Assembly (NCBI RefSeq): GCF_019207085.1
Contig: NZ_JAATOM010000009.1
Span: 1 to 64,000, forward strand
DNA length: 64,000 bases
Source: Variovorax sp. dw_308
Lineage (GTDB): Bacteria; Pseudomonadota; Gammaproteobacteria; Burkholderiales; Burkholderiaceae_C
Reading direction: 5' to 3'
Part shown: piece by piece, positions 8,965 through 17,411 of the stretch
Layout of the letters: each line of letters opens with the position of its first letter
Position numbering within the stretch: position 1 is the first letter of the stretch
Notes under the pieces: model-generated
Told to the model about the DNA's origin: nothing
Seen by the model: the letters and a program-made list of their open reading frames with translations, nothing else
Databases searched by the model: none
Program-made: the position numbers and the translations under genes

Positions 8965-9639
8965 ATGCTCACCGTCCATCACCTCAACAACTCGCGCTCG
9001 CAACGCGTCCTCTGGCTGCTCGAGGAACTCGGCCTTCCGTACGAGATCGTGCACTACCAGCGCGATGCGAAGACGATGCTCGCGCCGCCCGAACTGAGCA
9101 AGGTGCATCCGCTGGGCAAGTCGCCTGTAGTGACCACTGACGACGGCCTGGTGCTGGCCGAATCGGGCGCGATCATCGAGACGATCATCGAGCGCTTCGG
9201 CCAGGGCAGGTTGGCGCCGGTGGCAGGTTCACCGGAGGCAGTGCGCTACCGCTATTGGCTGCACTTCGCCGAAGGCTCGGCCATGTCTCCGCTGCTGATG
9301 AAGCTGGTCTTCGATCGGATCGAGAGCAGCGACATGCCCTTCTTCGCCAAGCCGATCGCGAAGGGCATTGCCGACAAGGCGAAGAGCCGGTTCGTCATGC
9401 CGAACATCGCAGCCCATCTCGACTTCATGGAAGGCGAATTGGGCAAGAGTGAATGGTTTGCTGGCGATGCGTTGACCGGTGCGGACATCCAGATGAGCTT
9501 TCCCGTTGAAGCCGCCAAAGCGCGCGGCGGGCTGGATGCATCGAGGCCGAAGTTGATGGCGTTCCTTGAACGCATTCACGCGCGCCCGGCGTACCAGCGT
9601 GCGCTGGAGCGCGGCGGGCCTTACGGACTGTTGAGTTGA
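8965..9639 (+). CDS. Glutathione S-transferase
   Basis: A cytosolic GST of 224 residues with an N-terminal thioredoxin-like domain: LNNSRSQRVLWLLEELGLPYE supplies the Ser/Arg region, HPLGKSPVV carries the cis-Pro, and LAESGAIIETI binds the gamma-glutamyl part of glutathione. A helical C-terminal domain with ALTGADIQMSFPVEAA follows. It resembles the small plant-phi/beta-type enzymes common in Comamonadaceae. It is divergent from an MFS pump, which could suit a shared detoxification role, but that is only inferred from position. Confidence 0.88.
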   Translation: MLTVHHLNNSRSQRVLWLLEELGLPYEIVHYQRDAKTMLAPPELSKVHPLGKSPVVTTDDGLVLAESGAIIETIIERFGQGRLAPVAGSPEAVRYRYWLHFAEGSAMSPLLMKLVFDRIESSDMPFFAKPIAKGIADKAKSRFVMPNIAAHLDFMEGELGKSEWFAGDALTGADIQMSFPVEAAKARGGLDASRPKLMAFLERIHARPAYQRALERGGPYGLLS

Positions 9640-9646
9640 GCTGAAC

Positions 9647-10117
9647 TCAGCTCGGCCAGATATACAAGAGGGCCACCGTCATCGTCAGGTAGCGCGCAAA
9701 CTTGCCGATGGCCATGTAGAAGACGCATGGCCAGAACGGCAGCTTGAGCCACCCGGCCACGGCGCAGAGCGGGTCGCCGACAAGCGGCAACCAGGCGAGC
9801 AGGCAGGCCTTGGGCCCCAGCCTTTCGAGCCAGCCCAGCACGCGCACGTGATGCTTGGAGTGTGAGTACTTATCTGCAATCTCGTGCGCGCCGTAACCCA
9901 TCCACCAGTCGACCGCGCCGCCCAGCGTGTTGCCTGCGGTCGCCACGAAGATCGCGGGCCAGAACATGTCGGGGCTGAGCCTGAGCAATCCGAACAGCGC
10001 GGGCTCCGAGCCCAGCGGCAACAACGTAGCCGAAACGAACGAAACAAAAAACAGCGACGACAGGCCGTACTGCGGAAGCGCCAGCAACGCGAGGAGGGAG
10101 TCGAACCATGCTTGCAT
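9647..10117 (-). CDS. YqaA family membrane protein (DedA/SNARE-associated fold)
   Basis: An inner-membrane protein of 156 residues with the YqaA hallmarks: LPLGSEPALFGLL near residue 32, GNTLGGAVDWWMGYGA, and LPLVGDPLCAVAGWLKL near the C-terminus, plus four or five hydrophobic segments. The family is related to DedA proteins; its biochemical role is unsettled. The start at MQAWFDSLL fits homologues; the frame stays open upstream but crosses the divergent dusB promoter region. It converges with the GST gene, whose stop is 7 nt away. Confidence 0.85.
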   Translation of the reverse strand: MQAWFDSLLALLALPQYGLSSLFFVSFVSATLLPLGSEPALFGLLRLSPDMFWPAIFVATAGNTLGGAVDWWMGYGAHEIADKYSHSKHHVRVLGWLERLGPKACLLAWLPLVGDPLCAVAGWLKLPFWPCVFYMAIGKFARYLTMTVALLYIWPS

Positions 10118-10216
10118 GTGCGCAGGAGTATAGGAACGTGTCGCAATATCGGCGTGTGGGAAAACGCGAGATGCGCATGTCAAGCGAATGAACGATAGCC
10201 ATGACGGCGCATTCTG

Positions 10217-10248
10217 TTTCAGTCTCTGAAATCGAGCGCCAGTACAAT
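10217..10248 (+). promoter_or_regulatory. Possible dusB-fis promoter with 6-bp inverted repeat
   Basis: TTTCAG (10217-10222) and CTGAAA (10226-10231) form a perfect inverted repeat. A TACAAT that matches a -10 box (10243-10248) follows, about 50 nt before the dusB start. No convincing -35 is present at 16-18 nt, so activator dependence or a chance match are both possible. Confidence 0.35.
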
Positions 10249-10298
10249 CGTGCCTCATTTTTCAGCAGCCCCCGCTCGCTCCCCTTCCTCCTCCCACC

Positions 10299-11351
10299 AT
10301 GCAGATCGGCCCTATCGCGCTGGAAAACCGCCTGTTCGTCGCGCCCATGGCCGGCGTGACCGACCGGCCGTTCCGCATGCTGTGCCGCGAACTGGGGGCG
10401 GGCTACGCGGTGAGCGAAATGGTGACCTCGCGCAAGGAGTTGTGGAACACGCTCAAGACCTCGCGCCGCGCCAACCATGAGGGCGAGCCCGGCCCGATCG
10501 CAGTGCAGATTGCCGGTACCGAAGCGGCCATGATGGCGGAGGCCACCGCCTACAACATCGACCGCGGCGCGCAGGTCATCGACATCAACATGGGATGTCC
10601 GGCCAAGAAGGTCTGCAACAAGTGGGCCGGTTCCGCATTGATGCGCGACGAGCCGCTGGCGCTGGAAATCGTGCAGGCAGTGGTCGATGCGGCGGCGCCG
10701 CATGGCGTGCCGGTGACCCTGAAGATGCGCACCGGCTGGAGTGCGGACCATCGCAACGCGGTCAAGCTGGCGCGCGATTTCGAAGCGGCCGGCGTGCAGA
10801 TGCTCACCGTGCATGGACGCACGCGCGAGCAGGGCTACAAGGGCGACGCCGAGTACGACACCATCGCGGCGGTCAAGGCCGCGGTGCGTGTGCCGGTGGT
10901 GGCCAACGGCGACATCACGTCACCGCAAAAGGCGCGCGATGTGTTGGCGCTCACTGGCGCGGATGCGGTGATGGTCGGACGCGCTGCGCAAGGACGGCCA
11001 TGGATCTTTCGCGAGATCGCGCACTACCTGGCCACGGGCAGCGAACTCGCGCCGCCGCTCGTCGCGGAAGTGCGGCGCCTGATGCTCGACCACCTGCAGG
11101 CGCACTACGCGCTCTACGGCGAGTTCAGCGGTGTGCGCACCGCGCGCAAGCACATCGGCTGGTATGTGCGCGCGCTGCCGGGGGGCGAAGCCTTCCGCGC
11201 CCACATGAACACCCTCGACGACTGCGCCTTGCAACTGCGTGCGGTCGCGGACTTTTTTGATGCGCTTGCGGTCCACACGGACCGCATGCCAGCCCGGGGC
11301 GCGGACGAAGATCTGCTCCCGGACGAGGAGGCGGCCACTGCCGCCGGATGA
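10299..11351 (+). CDS. dusB: tRNA-dihydrouridine synthase B
   Basis: An FMN-dependent enzyme that reduces specific D-loop uridines of tRNA to dihydrouridine. Motifs include FVAPMAGVTDRPFR (FMN/substrate), VIDINMGCPAKKVCNKWAGS (conserved Cys motif), TLKMRTGW, TVHGRTREQGYKG and ANGDITSPQKA with ADAVMVGRAAQGRPWIF (FMN phosphate binding). The 350 residues fit the DusB subfamily. The gene directly precedes fis with a 22-nt gap, the arrangement known from enterobacteria, so Fis translation probably depends on this transcript. The last 15 residues are Glu/Ala-rich and look dispensable. Confidence 0.96.
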   Translation: MQIGPIALENRLFVAPMAGVTDRPFRMLCRELGAGYAVSEMVTSRKELWNTLKTSRRANHEGEPGPIAVQIAGTEAAMMAEATAYNIDRGAQVIDINMGCPAKKVCNKWAGSALMRDEPLALEIVQAVVDAAAPHGVPVTLKMRTGWSADHRNAVKLARDFEAAGVQMLTVHGRTREQGYKGDAEYDTIAAVKAAVRVPVVANGDITSPQKARDVLALTGADAVMVGRAAQGRPWIFREIAHYLATGSELAPPLVAEVRRLMLDHLQAHYALYGEFSGVRTARKHIGWYVRALPGGEAFRAHMNTLDDCALQLRAVADFFDALAVHTDRMPARGADEDLLPDEEAATAAG

Positions 11352-11373
11352 GTGAGAAGAAGAGAACCCCGAC

Positions 11374-11610
11374 ATGAGCAAAAAACAAATTGAAGACTGC
11401 GTGCGCAGCAGTCTGGAGACCTACTTTCGCGATTTGCGCGGCACCGAGCCTGACGGCGTGTACGACATGATCGTGCAGGTGGTGGAGAAACCGCTGCTCG
11501 ACGTGGTGATGACACGCGCCGAAGGCAACCAGTCGCGCGCCGCGCAATGGCTGGGTCTCAACCGCAACACGCTGCGGAAAAAGCTTGTCGAGCACAAGCT
11601 CCTCAAATAA
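11374..11610 (+). CDS. fis: Fis family DNA-binding nucleoid protein
   Basis: A small 78-residue protein whose C-terminal half is a Fis-type helix-turn-helix (GNQSRAAQWLGLNRNTLRKKL), preceded by a dimerisation helix containing LLDVVMTRAEGN. Fis bends DNA, shapes the nucleoid and tunes growth-phase transcription. It is slightly shorter than the 98-residue E. coli protein, as is usual in betaproteobacteria. It is co-transcribed with dusB, and purH follows after 16 nt, so all three may form an operon. Confidence 0.93.
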   Translation: MSKKQIEDCVRSSLETYFRDLRGTEPDGVYDMIVQVVEKPLLDVVMTRAEGNQSRAAQWLGLNRNTLRKKLVEHKLLK

Positions 11611-11626
11611 CAACCAAACCTGATTC

Positions 11627-13234
11627 ATGGCACTGACCGCACTGCTTTCCGTTTCCGACAAGACCGGCATCCTCGAATTCGCGCAAGCGCTCGACGCACT
11701 CGGCATCCGACTCCTCTCCACCGGTGGCACCGCAAAATTGCTGGCCGATGCCGGCCTGCCGGTGACCGAGGTGGCCGACCACACCGGCTTTCCGGAAATG
11801 CTCGATGGCCGCGTGAAGACGCTGCATCCCAAGATCCATGGTGGCCTGCTCGCGCGCCGCGATGTGCCAGCGCACGTGGCCGCCATCCAGGAGCACGGCA
11901 TCGACACCATCGACCTGCTGGTGGTGAACCTCTACCCTTTCGAAGCCACGGTAGCCAAGACCGGCTGCACGCTGGAGGACGCCATCGAGAACATCGACAT
12001 CGGCGGCCCGGCCATGGTGCGCAGCGCGGCCAAGAACTGGAAGGACGTCGGCGTGCTCACCGACGCCTCGCAATACCCGGGCGCGCTGGCCGAACTGAAG
12101 GCCGACGGCAAGCTCAGCGACAAGACGAAGTTCACGTTGTCGGTGGCCGCGTTCAATCGCATCGCCGACTACGACGGCGCCATCAGCGACTACCTCTCGG
12201 GCATCGACTTCGACGCCAGCGTGGGCCAGCCATCGCCGAGGCGCTCGCTGTTCCCGGCGCAGAGCAACGGCCGCTTCATCAAGCTGCAGGACCTGCGCTA
12301 CGGGGAGAACCCGCACCAGCAAGCCGCGTTCTATCGCGACCTGTACCCGGCGCCAGGCTCGCTCGTGAGCGCGAAGCAGTTGCAGGGCAAGGAACTCAGC
12401 TACAACAACATCGCCGATGCCGACGCGGCCTGGGAATGCGTCAAGAGCTTCGACGTGCCGGCCTGCGTGATCGTCAAGCACGCAAACCCGTGCGGCGTGG
12501 CCATCGGCGCGAATTCGCTCGAGGCCTATTCGAAGGCCTTCAAGACCGATCCGACCTCGGCCTTCGGCGGCATCATTGCCTTCAACCGTACGGTGGATGT
12601 CGCGGCCGCGCAGGAGATCAACAAGCAGTTCGTCGAAGTGCTGATGGCGCCGGGCTACACGCCGGAAGCGCTGGAAGTGTTCAAGGCCACCAAGGCCAAG
12701 CTCAACGTGCGCATTCTCGAGATCGCCTTGCCGCCTGGCGGCGCGACGGATTGGGACAACGGGCGCAACGCGGTGGATGTGAAGCGCATCGGCTCGGGTC
12801 TCTTGATGCAGACGGCGGACAACCGCGTGCTCGCGGAAAGCGAACTCAAGGTGGTCAGCAAGAAGCAGCCGACGGCCGAGCAGTTGCAGGACCTGCTGTT
12901 CGCCTGGAAGGTCGCCAAGTACGTGAAGAGCAACGCCATCGTCTTCTGTGCGGGCGGCATGACGATGGGTGTCGGCGCGGGCCAGATGAGCCGGCTCGAC
13001 TCGGCGCGCATCGCCAGCATCAAGGCCGAGCATGCGGGGCTGTCGCTGGCAGGCACCGCGGTGGCGAGCGATGCGTTCTTTCCGTTCCGCGATGGACTCG
13101 ATGTCGTTGTCGATGCGGGTGCGACGGCTGTGATTCAGCCAGGTGGGTCTATGCGCGACCAGGAAGTGATCGATGCTGCGGATGAGCGTGGCGTCGTGAT
13201 GGTCCTGAGCGGCGTTCGCCACTTCAGGCACTGA
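11627..13234 (+). CDS. purH: Bifunctional AICAR formyltransferase / IMP cyclohydrolase
   Basis: Catalyses the last two steps of purine synthesis, AICAR to FAICAR to IMP. The 535-residue protein has an N-terminal IMP cyclohydrolase (about 1-150; SVSDKTGILEFA, LLSTGGTAKLL, DGRVKTLHPKIHGG) and a C-terminal transformylase (about 200-535; LRYGENPHQQAA, VKHANPCGVA with the catalytic Lys-His, TSAFGGIIAFNR). No good Shine-Dalgarno precedes the ATG, so translation may depend on coupling to fis. The A of its TGA stop is the first base of the long inverted-repeat element that follows. Confidence 0.97.
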   Translation: MALTALLSVSDKTGILEFAQALDALGIRLLSTGGTAKLLADAGLPVTEVADHTGFPEMLDGRVKTLHPKIHGGLLARRDVPAHVAAIQEHGIDTIDLLVVNLYPFEATVAKTGCTLEDAIENIDIGGPAMVRSAAKNWKDVGVLTDASQYPGALAELKADGKLSDKTKFTLSVAAFNRIADYDGAISDYLSGIDFDASVGQPSPRRSLFPAQSNGRFIKLQDLRYGENPHQQAAFYRDLYPAPGSLVSAKQLQGKELSYNNIADADAAWECVKSFDVPACVIVKHANPCGVAIGANSLEAYSKAFKTDPTSAFGGIIAFNRTVDVAAAQEINKQFVEVLMAPGYTPEALEVFKATKAKLNVRILEIALPPGGATDWDNGRNAVDVKRIGSGLLMQTADNRVLAESELKVVSKKQPTAEQLQDLLFAWKVAKYVKSNAIVFCAGGMTMGVGAGQMSRLDSARIASIKAEHAGLSLAGTAVASDAFFPFRDGLDVVVDAGATAVIQPGGSMRDQEVIDAADERGVVMVLSGVRHFRH

Positions 13235-13364
13235 AACTTCGCCGCTCGGCTACTGCGCGGTCGCAGGGCGGCGTTGAGCATCCTCACGTACTTGAGTACG
13301 TTCCGGTCCCTGCGCTGCGTTCGCCTTGCCCTGCAACCGCTCGCTACGCCGCTCGGCGAAGTTT
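13234..13364 (+). repeat. Long gene-end hairpin element, copy A (between convergent purH and hemL)
   Basis: An 11-bp perfect inverted repeat (13234-13244 with 13354-13364) starts on the last base of the purH stop codon. It continues inward as an imperfect stem of about 40 nt per side. The 99-nt inner part runs from CTACTGCG (13250) to CTCGCTACG (13348). At its centre TCCTCAC is followed by the small hairpin ACGTAC-TTGA-GTACGT and TTCCGGTCC. A five-T run at 13362-13366 follows the right arm, so it can end purH transcription and may face the opposing hemL transcript too. Copy B lies at 63819-63943. Confidence 0.8.
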
Positions 13365-13409
13365 TTGCGCCAGTCTCGGACGGTGCGTCCTCTGCTGTGA
13401 GGGGCGCGC

Positions 13410-14690
<1,281 letters not shown>

Positions 14691-14726
14691 GGGCGTGGAT
14701 TCTCGCCCTTGCGGCGCGAGCGGGTG

Positions 14727-15698
14727 TCAGTGCCGCGTATCGTGCGGCGGCAATGCGAAGTCGATCGGATCTGCGGGACCCGCGTCGCCATCTTCCTCAT
14801 CGTCTTCCTCGGTCTGCGCCCAGAACAGCCGGTCCGGCAGCACGTGGCCCATGCCGGGGCGGAAGCCGGCGTCGAGGCAGCGGTCCATGTAGCTCAGCGC
14901 CTCGGCGGTGGCGGCGGTGAGGTCGGTGCCGCTCGCAAGCAGCGCGGCCAGCGCGGCCGACAAGGTATCGCCCGCGCCCGAGAACACGGCTTCGAGCCTT
15001 TCGTATTTCTCGTTGGCCAGGACGGCTTGCGGCGAGGCCAATACGTTGTCGAAAAACTGGTCGGGCAGTACGATGCCCGTCACGAGCGTGTAAGGCACGC
15101 CGTGTTCGCCAGCAGCCCGGGCAATGTCACGTGCCGTGGGGCTGCGATCACCGGTCCAGTCGGGGAGCAGCCAACGCCACAGCGTGCTGTGGTTGCCGAC
15201 CAACACCGTGGTCTGCGGCAGCAGCAGGTCGCGGAAGGCATCGTGATAGGGCTCGATCTGGTTTTCTTCCCACCATGAAAGGTTGGGCATGTAGGCAACC
15301 AGCGGCAGATCGGGATAGTCGCTGGCAGTTTCCGCAATCGTGCTGAGGTTCTCGGGGGTGCCGACGAAACCGACCTTGATCAGTCGCACCTCCACGTCCT
15401 CAAGAATGGCGCGGGCTTGTTCGGCAACGGCCTCTTCGTCAAAAGGGAAGTGCTCGAAGATTTCCGCGGTGTCGCGTGCGTAGGCGCCGGTGACCACGGG
15501 GAGCATGTGCGCACCGACCGAAGCCATCGCCAGCGCATCGCCGGCGAGGCCGCCGGCGCCACTGGGATCGCTGGCATTGAAGACCAGCACGCAGGGCGGG
15601 TTGAGGTCCTCCTCCGACGCCAGGTTTTCGTCGTCGGAGGCCCCGGTAAGATCGGCCGCATCACTCGCGGCTCGTGAAGGTAATAGGTAAGTTTTCAT
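14727..15698 (-). CDS. thiD: Hydroxymethylpyrimidine/phosphomethylpyrimidine kinase (ThiD-like)
   Basis: Expected to phosphorylate HMP and HMP-P in thiamine synthesis. The 323-residue protein has the ribokinase-fold start VLVFNASDPSGAGGLAGDAL, GAYARDT, LIKVGFVG and the catalytic anion hole FSGAGDTLSAALAALL. It is longer than typical ThiD (about 265 residues), with about 33 extra N-terminal residues and an acidic C-terminal tail (EEDDEEDGDAG). The middle part (LSWWEENQIEPYHDAF, NHSTLWRWLLPDW) departs from classic ThiD, so a relaxed or different substrate is possible. No alternative ATG shortens the N-terminus. Confidence 0.8.
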   Translation of the reverse strand: MKTYLLPSRAASDAADLTGASDDENLASEEDLNPPCVLVFNASDPSGAGGLAGDALAMASVGAHMLPVVTGAYARDTAEIFEHFPFDEEAVAEQARAILEDVEVRLIKVGFVGTPENLSTIAETASDYPDLPLVAYMPNLSWWEENQIEPYHDAFRDLLLPQTTVLVGNHSTLWRWLLPDWTGDRSPTARDIARAAGEHGVPYTLVTGIVLPDQFFDNVLASPQAVLANEKYERLEAVFSGAGDTLSAALAALLASGTDLTAATAEALSYMDRCLDAGFRPGMGHVLPDRLFWAQTEEDDEEDGDAGPADPIDFALPPHDTRH

Positions 15699-15740
15699 GC
15701 GCCGTGGTGAGTCACCTCGATGGTGGCATAAGTGAGACGC

Positions 15741-15775
15741 TTGTCACAGGGAACTGTGAAACGTCTAGATACAAT
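15741..15775 (+). promoter_or_regulatory. Possible promoter/operator of rubredoxin-pil operon
   Basis: TCACAG (15744-15749) and CTGTGA (15754-15759) form a perfect inverted repeat around GGAA. It overlaps a TTGTCA (15741-15746) that could be a -35 box, with TAGATA at 15766-15771 as -10 (19-nt spacer). It lies about 40 nt after the divergent thiD start and 50 nt before the rubredoxin ATG. The match is modest. Confidence 0.3.
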
Positions 15776-15809
15776 CGTTGCATTCTATGAACAGGGACTT
15801 TAAGCTGCG

Positions 15810-15980
15810 ATGAATACGAAAACCTGGATGTGCCTGATTTGCGGGTGGATCTACGACGAAGCGACAGGGGTGCCGGAGGACGGTATTGCGGCTGGTACAG
15901 CCTGGGCTGAGGTCCCCATGAATTGGACTTGCCCGGAGTGTGGCGCTCGCAAGGAAGACTTTGAAATGGTTGAAATCTGA
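15810..15980 (+). CDS. Rubredoxin
   Basis: A 56-residue iron protein with both knuckles of the Fe(SCys)4 site: CLICGWIYDEATG near residue 8 and CPECGARKEDFEMVE near residue 40. Spacing, length and the conserved aromatic residues are standard for rubredoxin. It carries single electrons in the cytoplasm; its partner is not encoded nearby. AGGGA lies upstream of the ATG at a longer than ideal distance. The gene stands 84 nt ahead of pilG, an association common in betaproteobacteria, and may be co-transcribed with the Chp cluster. Confidence 0.95.
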   Translation: MNTKTWMCLICGWIYDEATGVPEDGIAAGTAWAEVPMNWTCPECGARKEDFEMVEI

Positions 15981-15996
15981 AGCATGGCATAGGGCT

Positions 15997-16027
15997 GCGC
16001 TTCATGAAGCGCCGAACGTATCGGCGC
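15997..16027 (+). promoter_or_regulatory. Two overlapping hairpins between rubredoxin and pilG
   Basis: A perfect 16-nt palindrome (GCGCTTCATGAAGCGC, 15997-16012) overlaps a second perfect stem, GCGCCGA (16009-16015) with TCGGCGC (16021-16027). They share GCGC and cannot form together. No T run follows, so this is not a simple terminator; RNA processing, attenuation or a protein-binding site are possible. Confidence 0.35.
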
Positions 16028-16064
16028 GGTATTGATCGAAGTCTCTATATGAGGAGCGTGCGCC

Positions 16065-16463
16065 ATGAGCACCCATGCATCCGGTTACAAAGTGCTGGTG
16101 ATTGATGACAGCAACACGATTCGGCGCAGCGCCGAGATCTTCCTCAAGCAGGGTGGCCACGAAGTGCTGTTGGCCGAAGACGGATTCGATGCACTCTCCA
16201 AGGTCAACGACCACAAGCCGCACCTGATCTTCTGCGACATCCTGATGCCTCGCCTCGACGGATATCAGACCTGCGCCATCATCAAGCGCAACGCCCAGTT
16301 CTCCTCCGTGCCGGTCGTCATGCTGTCCTCCAAGGACGGCGTGTTCGACAAGGCGCGCGGTCGCATGGTCGGCTCGCAGGACTACCTCACCAAGCCTTTC
16401 ACCAAAGACCAGCTGCTGCAAGCCGTGCAGCAGTTCGGCCTCGTTCAAACGGAAGCCCTCTGA
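16065..16463 (+). CDS. pilG: Twitching-motility response regulator PilG
   Basis: A single-domain CheY-like receiver of 132 residues: acidic pocket VIDDSN, phospho-acceptor Asp in LIFCDILMPRLDG, conserved Thr/Ser in VVMLSSKDG, and Lys in YLTKPF. In Pseudomonas PilG is phosphorylated by ChpA and promotes pilus extension. A GAGGAG Shine-Dalgarno lies 8 nt before the ATG. Its stop overlaps the start of pilH (TGATG), so the two are translationally coupled. Confidence 0.93.
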   Translation: MSTHASGYKVLVIDDSNTIRRSAEIFLKQGGHEVLLAEDGFDALSKVNDHKPHLIFCDILMPRLDGYQTCAIIKRNAQFSSVPVVMLSSKDGVFDKARGRMVGSQDYLTKPFTKDQLLQAVQQFGLVQTEAL

Positions 16464-16828
16464 TGGCCATTCACAAAGTACTCGTGGTTGACGACTCGAA
16501 GACGGAACTGATGTTCCTCTCCGACATGTTGCAGAAGAACGGCTTTGCCGTGAAGACGGCGGAGAACGCCGACGACGCCATGCGCCGCCTCGAAGAAGAG
16601 CGTCCCGACCTGATCCTGATGGACGTGGTGATGCCCGGCCAGAACGGCTTCCAGTTGACGCGCGCCATCGCACGCAACCCGAAGTACGAGAACCTGCCGA
16701 TCATCCTGTGCACGAGCAAGAACCAGGAAACGGACCGCGTATGGGGCATGCGCCAGGGGGCGAAGGACTACATCGTCAAGCCCGTCGTTGCGGCAGAGTT
16801 GATGTCCAAGATCAGCGCCCTCGCCTGA
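16463..16828 (+). CDS. pilH: Twitching-motility response regulator PilH
   Basis: The second stand-alone CheY-like receiver, 121 residues, with VVDDSK, the phospho-acceptor Asp in LILMDVVMPGQNG, ILCTSKN and YIVKPVVA. In the Chp system PilH counteracts PilG, favouring retraction or acting as a phosphate sink. It overlaps pilG by one base and is followed 9 nt later by pilI. Confidence 0.93.
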   Translation: MAIHKVLVVDDSKTELMFLSDMLQKNGFAVKTAENADDAMRRLEEERPDLILMDVVMPGQNGFQLTRAIARNPKYENLPIILCTSKNQETDRVWGMRQGAKDYIVKPVVAAELMSKISALA

Positions 16829-16837
16829 GGCGAAGCC

Positions 16838-17374
16838 ATGGCCAATCGCGACGCCCTGCGCGCATTTCAATCCCGCCTTGCGGGTCGCCTGCAAGCGGCG
16901 CGCAGCACCGGTGTGTCGGCCTCGTGGCTGGCCGTCGAGGCGGGGGATGCCAGGTACCTCTTTCCGCTCGGGCATGCGGGCGAAATATTCCCGTGGACAC
17001 AACCGCAGCCGGTGCCCTACACCGAGCCGTGGTTCCTCGGCGTGGCCAACCTGCGCGGCGGGCTCTATGGCGTGGTGCAGTTGTCCACCTTCGCCACCGG
17101 CCAGCGCAGCGCCGCGGCGGTGACGGAAGCGACCCGGGCGCAGTCGCGGCTGGTGGCGCTCAACGAACTGCTGGAAGTCAATTGCGCGTTGCAGATCGAT
17201 CGCCTGATCGGCCTGCGCGGCGTGGAAGCCTTCACCGATGCCGCAGCCCCGGATGCCGACGCGCCGGGCTGGATGGGACACGCCTACATCGACGCCGATG
17301 GCGCCAGGTGGCAGGAAGTCAACCTGCAAGCCCTTTCGCAACAACCTGAATTCCTGAGCATCGGCGCTGCCTGA
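16838..17374 (+). CDS. pilI: CheW-like adaptor PilI
   Basis: A 178-residue CheW-domain protein (WLAVEAGDARYLFPLGHAGE, PYTEPWFLGVANLRGGLYGV, LIGLRGVEAF) that would couple the chemoreceptor PilJ to the kinase ChpA. The NLRG motif is the CheW signature. GAGG lies upstream of the ATG. Position between pilH and pilJ matches the Pseudomonas pilGHIJK-chpA order; no pilK methyltransferase is present here. Confidence 0.9.
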   Translation: MANRDALRAFQSRLAGRLQAARSTGVSASWLAVEAGDARYLFPLGHAGEIFPWTQPQPVPYTEPWFLGVANLRGGLYGVVQLSTFATGQRSAAAVTEATRAQSRLVALNELLEVNCALQIDRLIGLRGVEAFTDAAAPDADAPGWMGHAYIDADGARWQEVNLQALSQQPEFLSIGAA

Positions 17375-17411
17375 CGGCTGGCCGGACATTGAAATCAAAA
17401 GAGGACTGACC

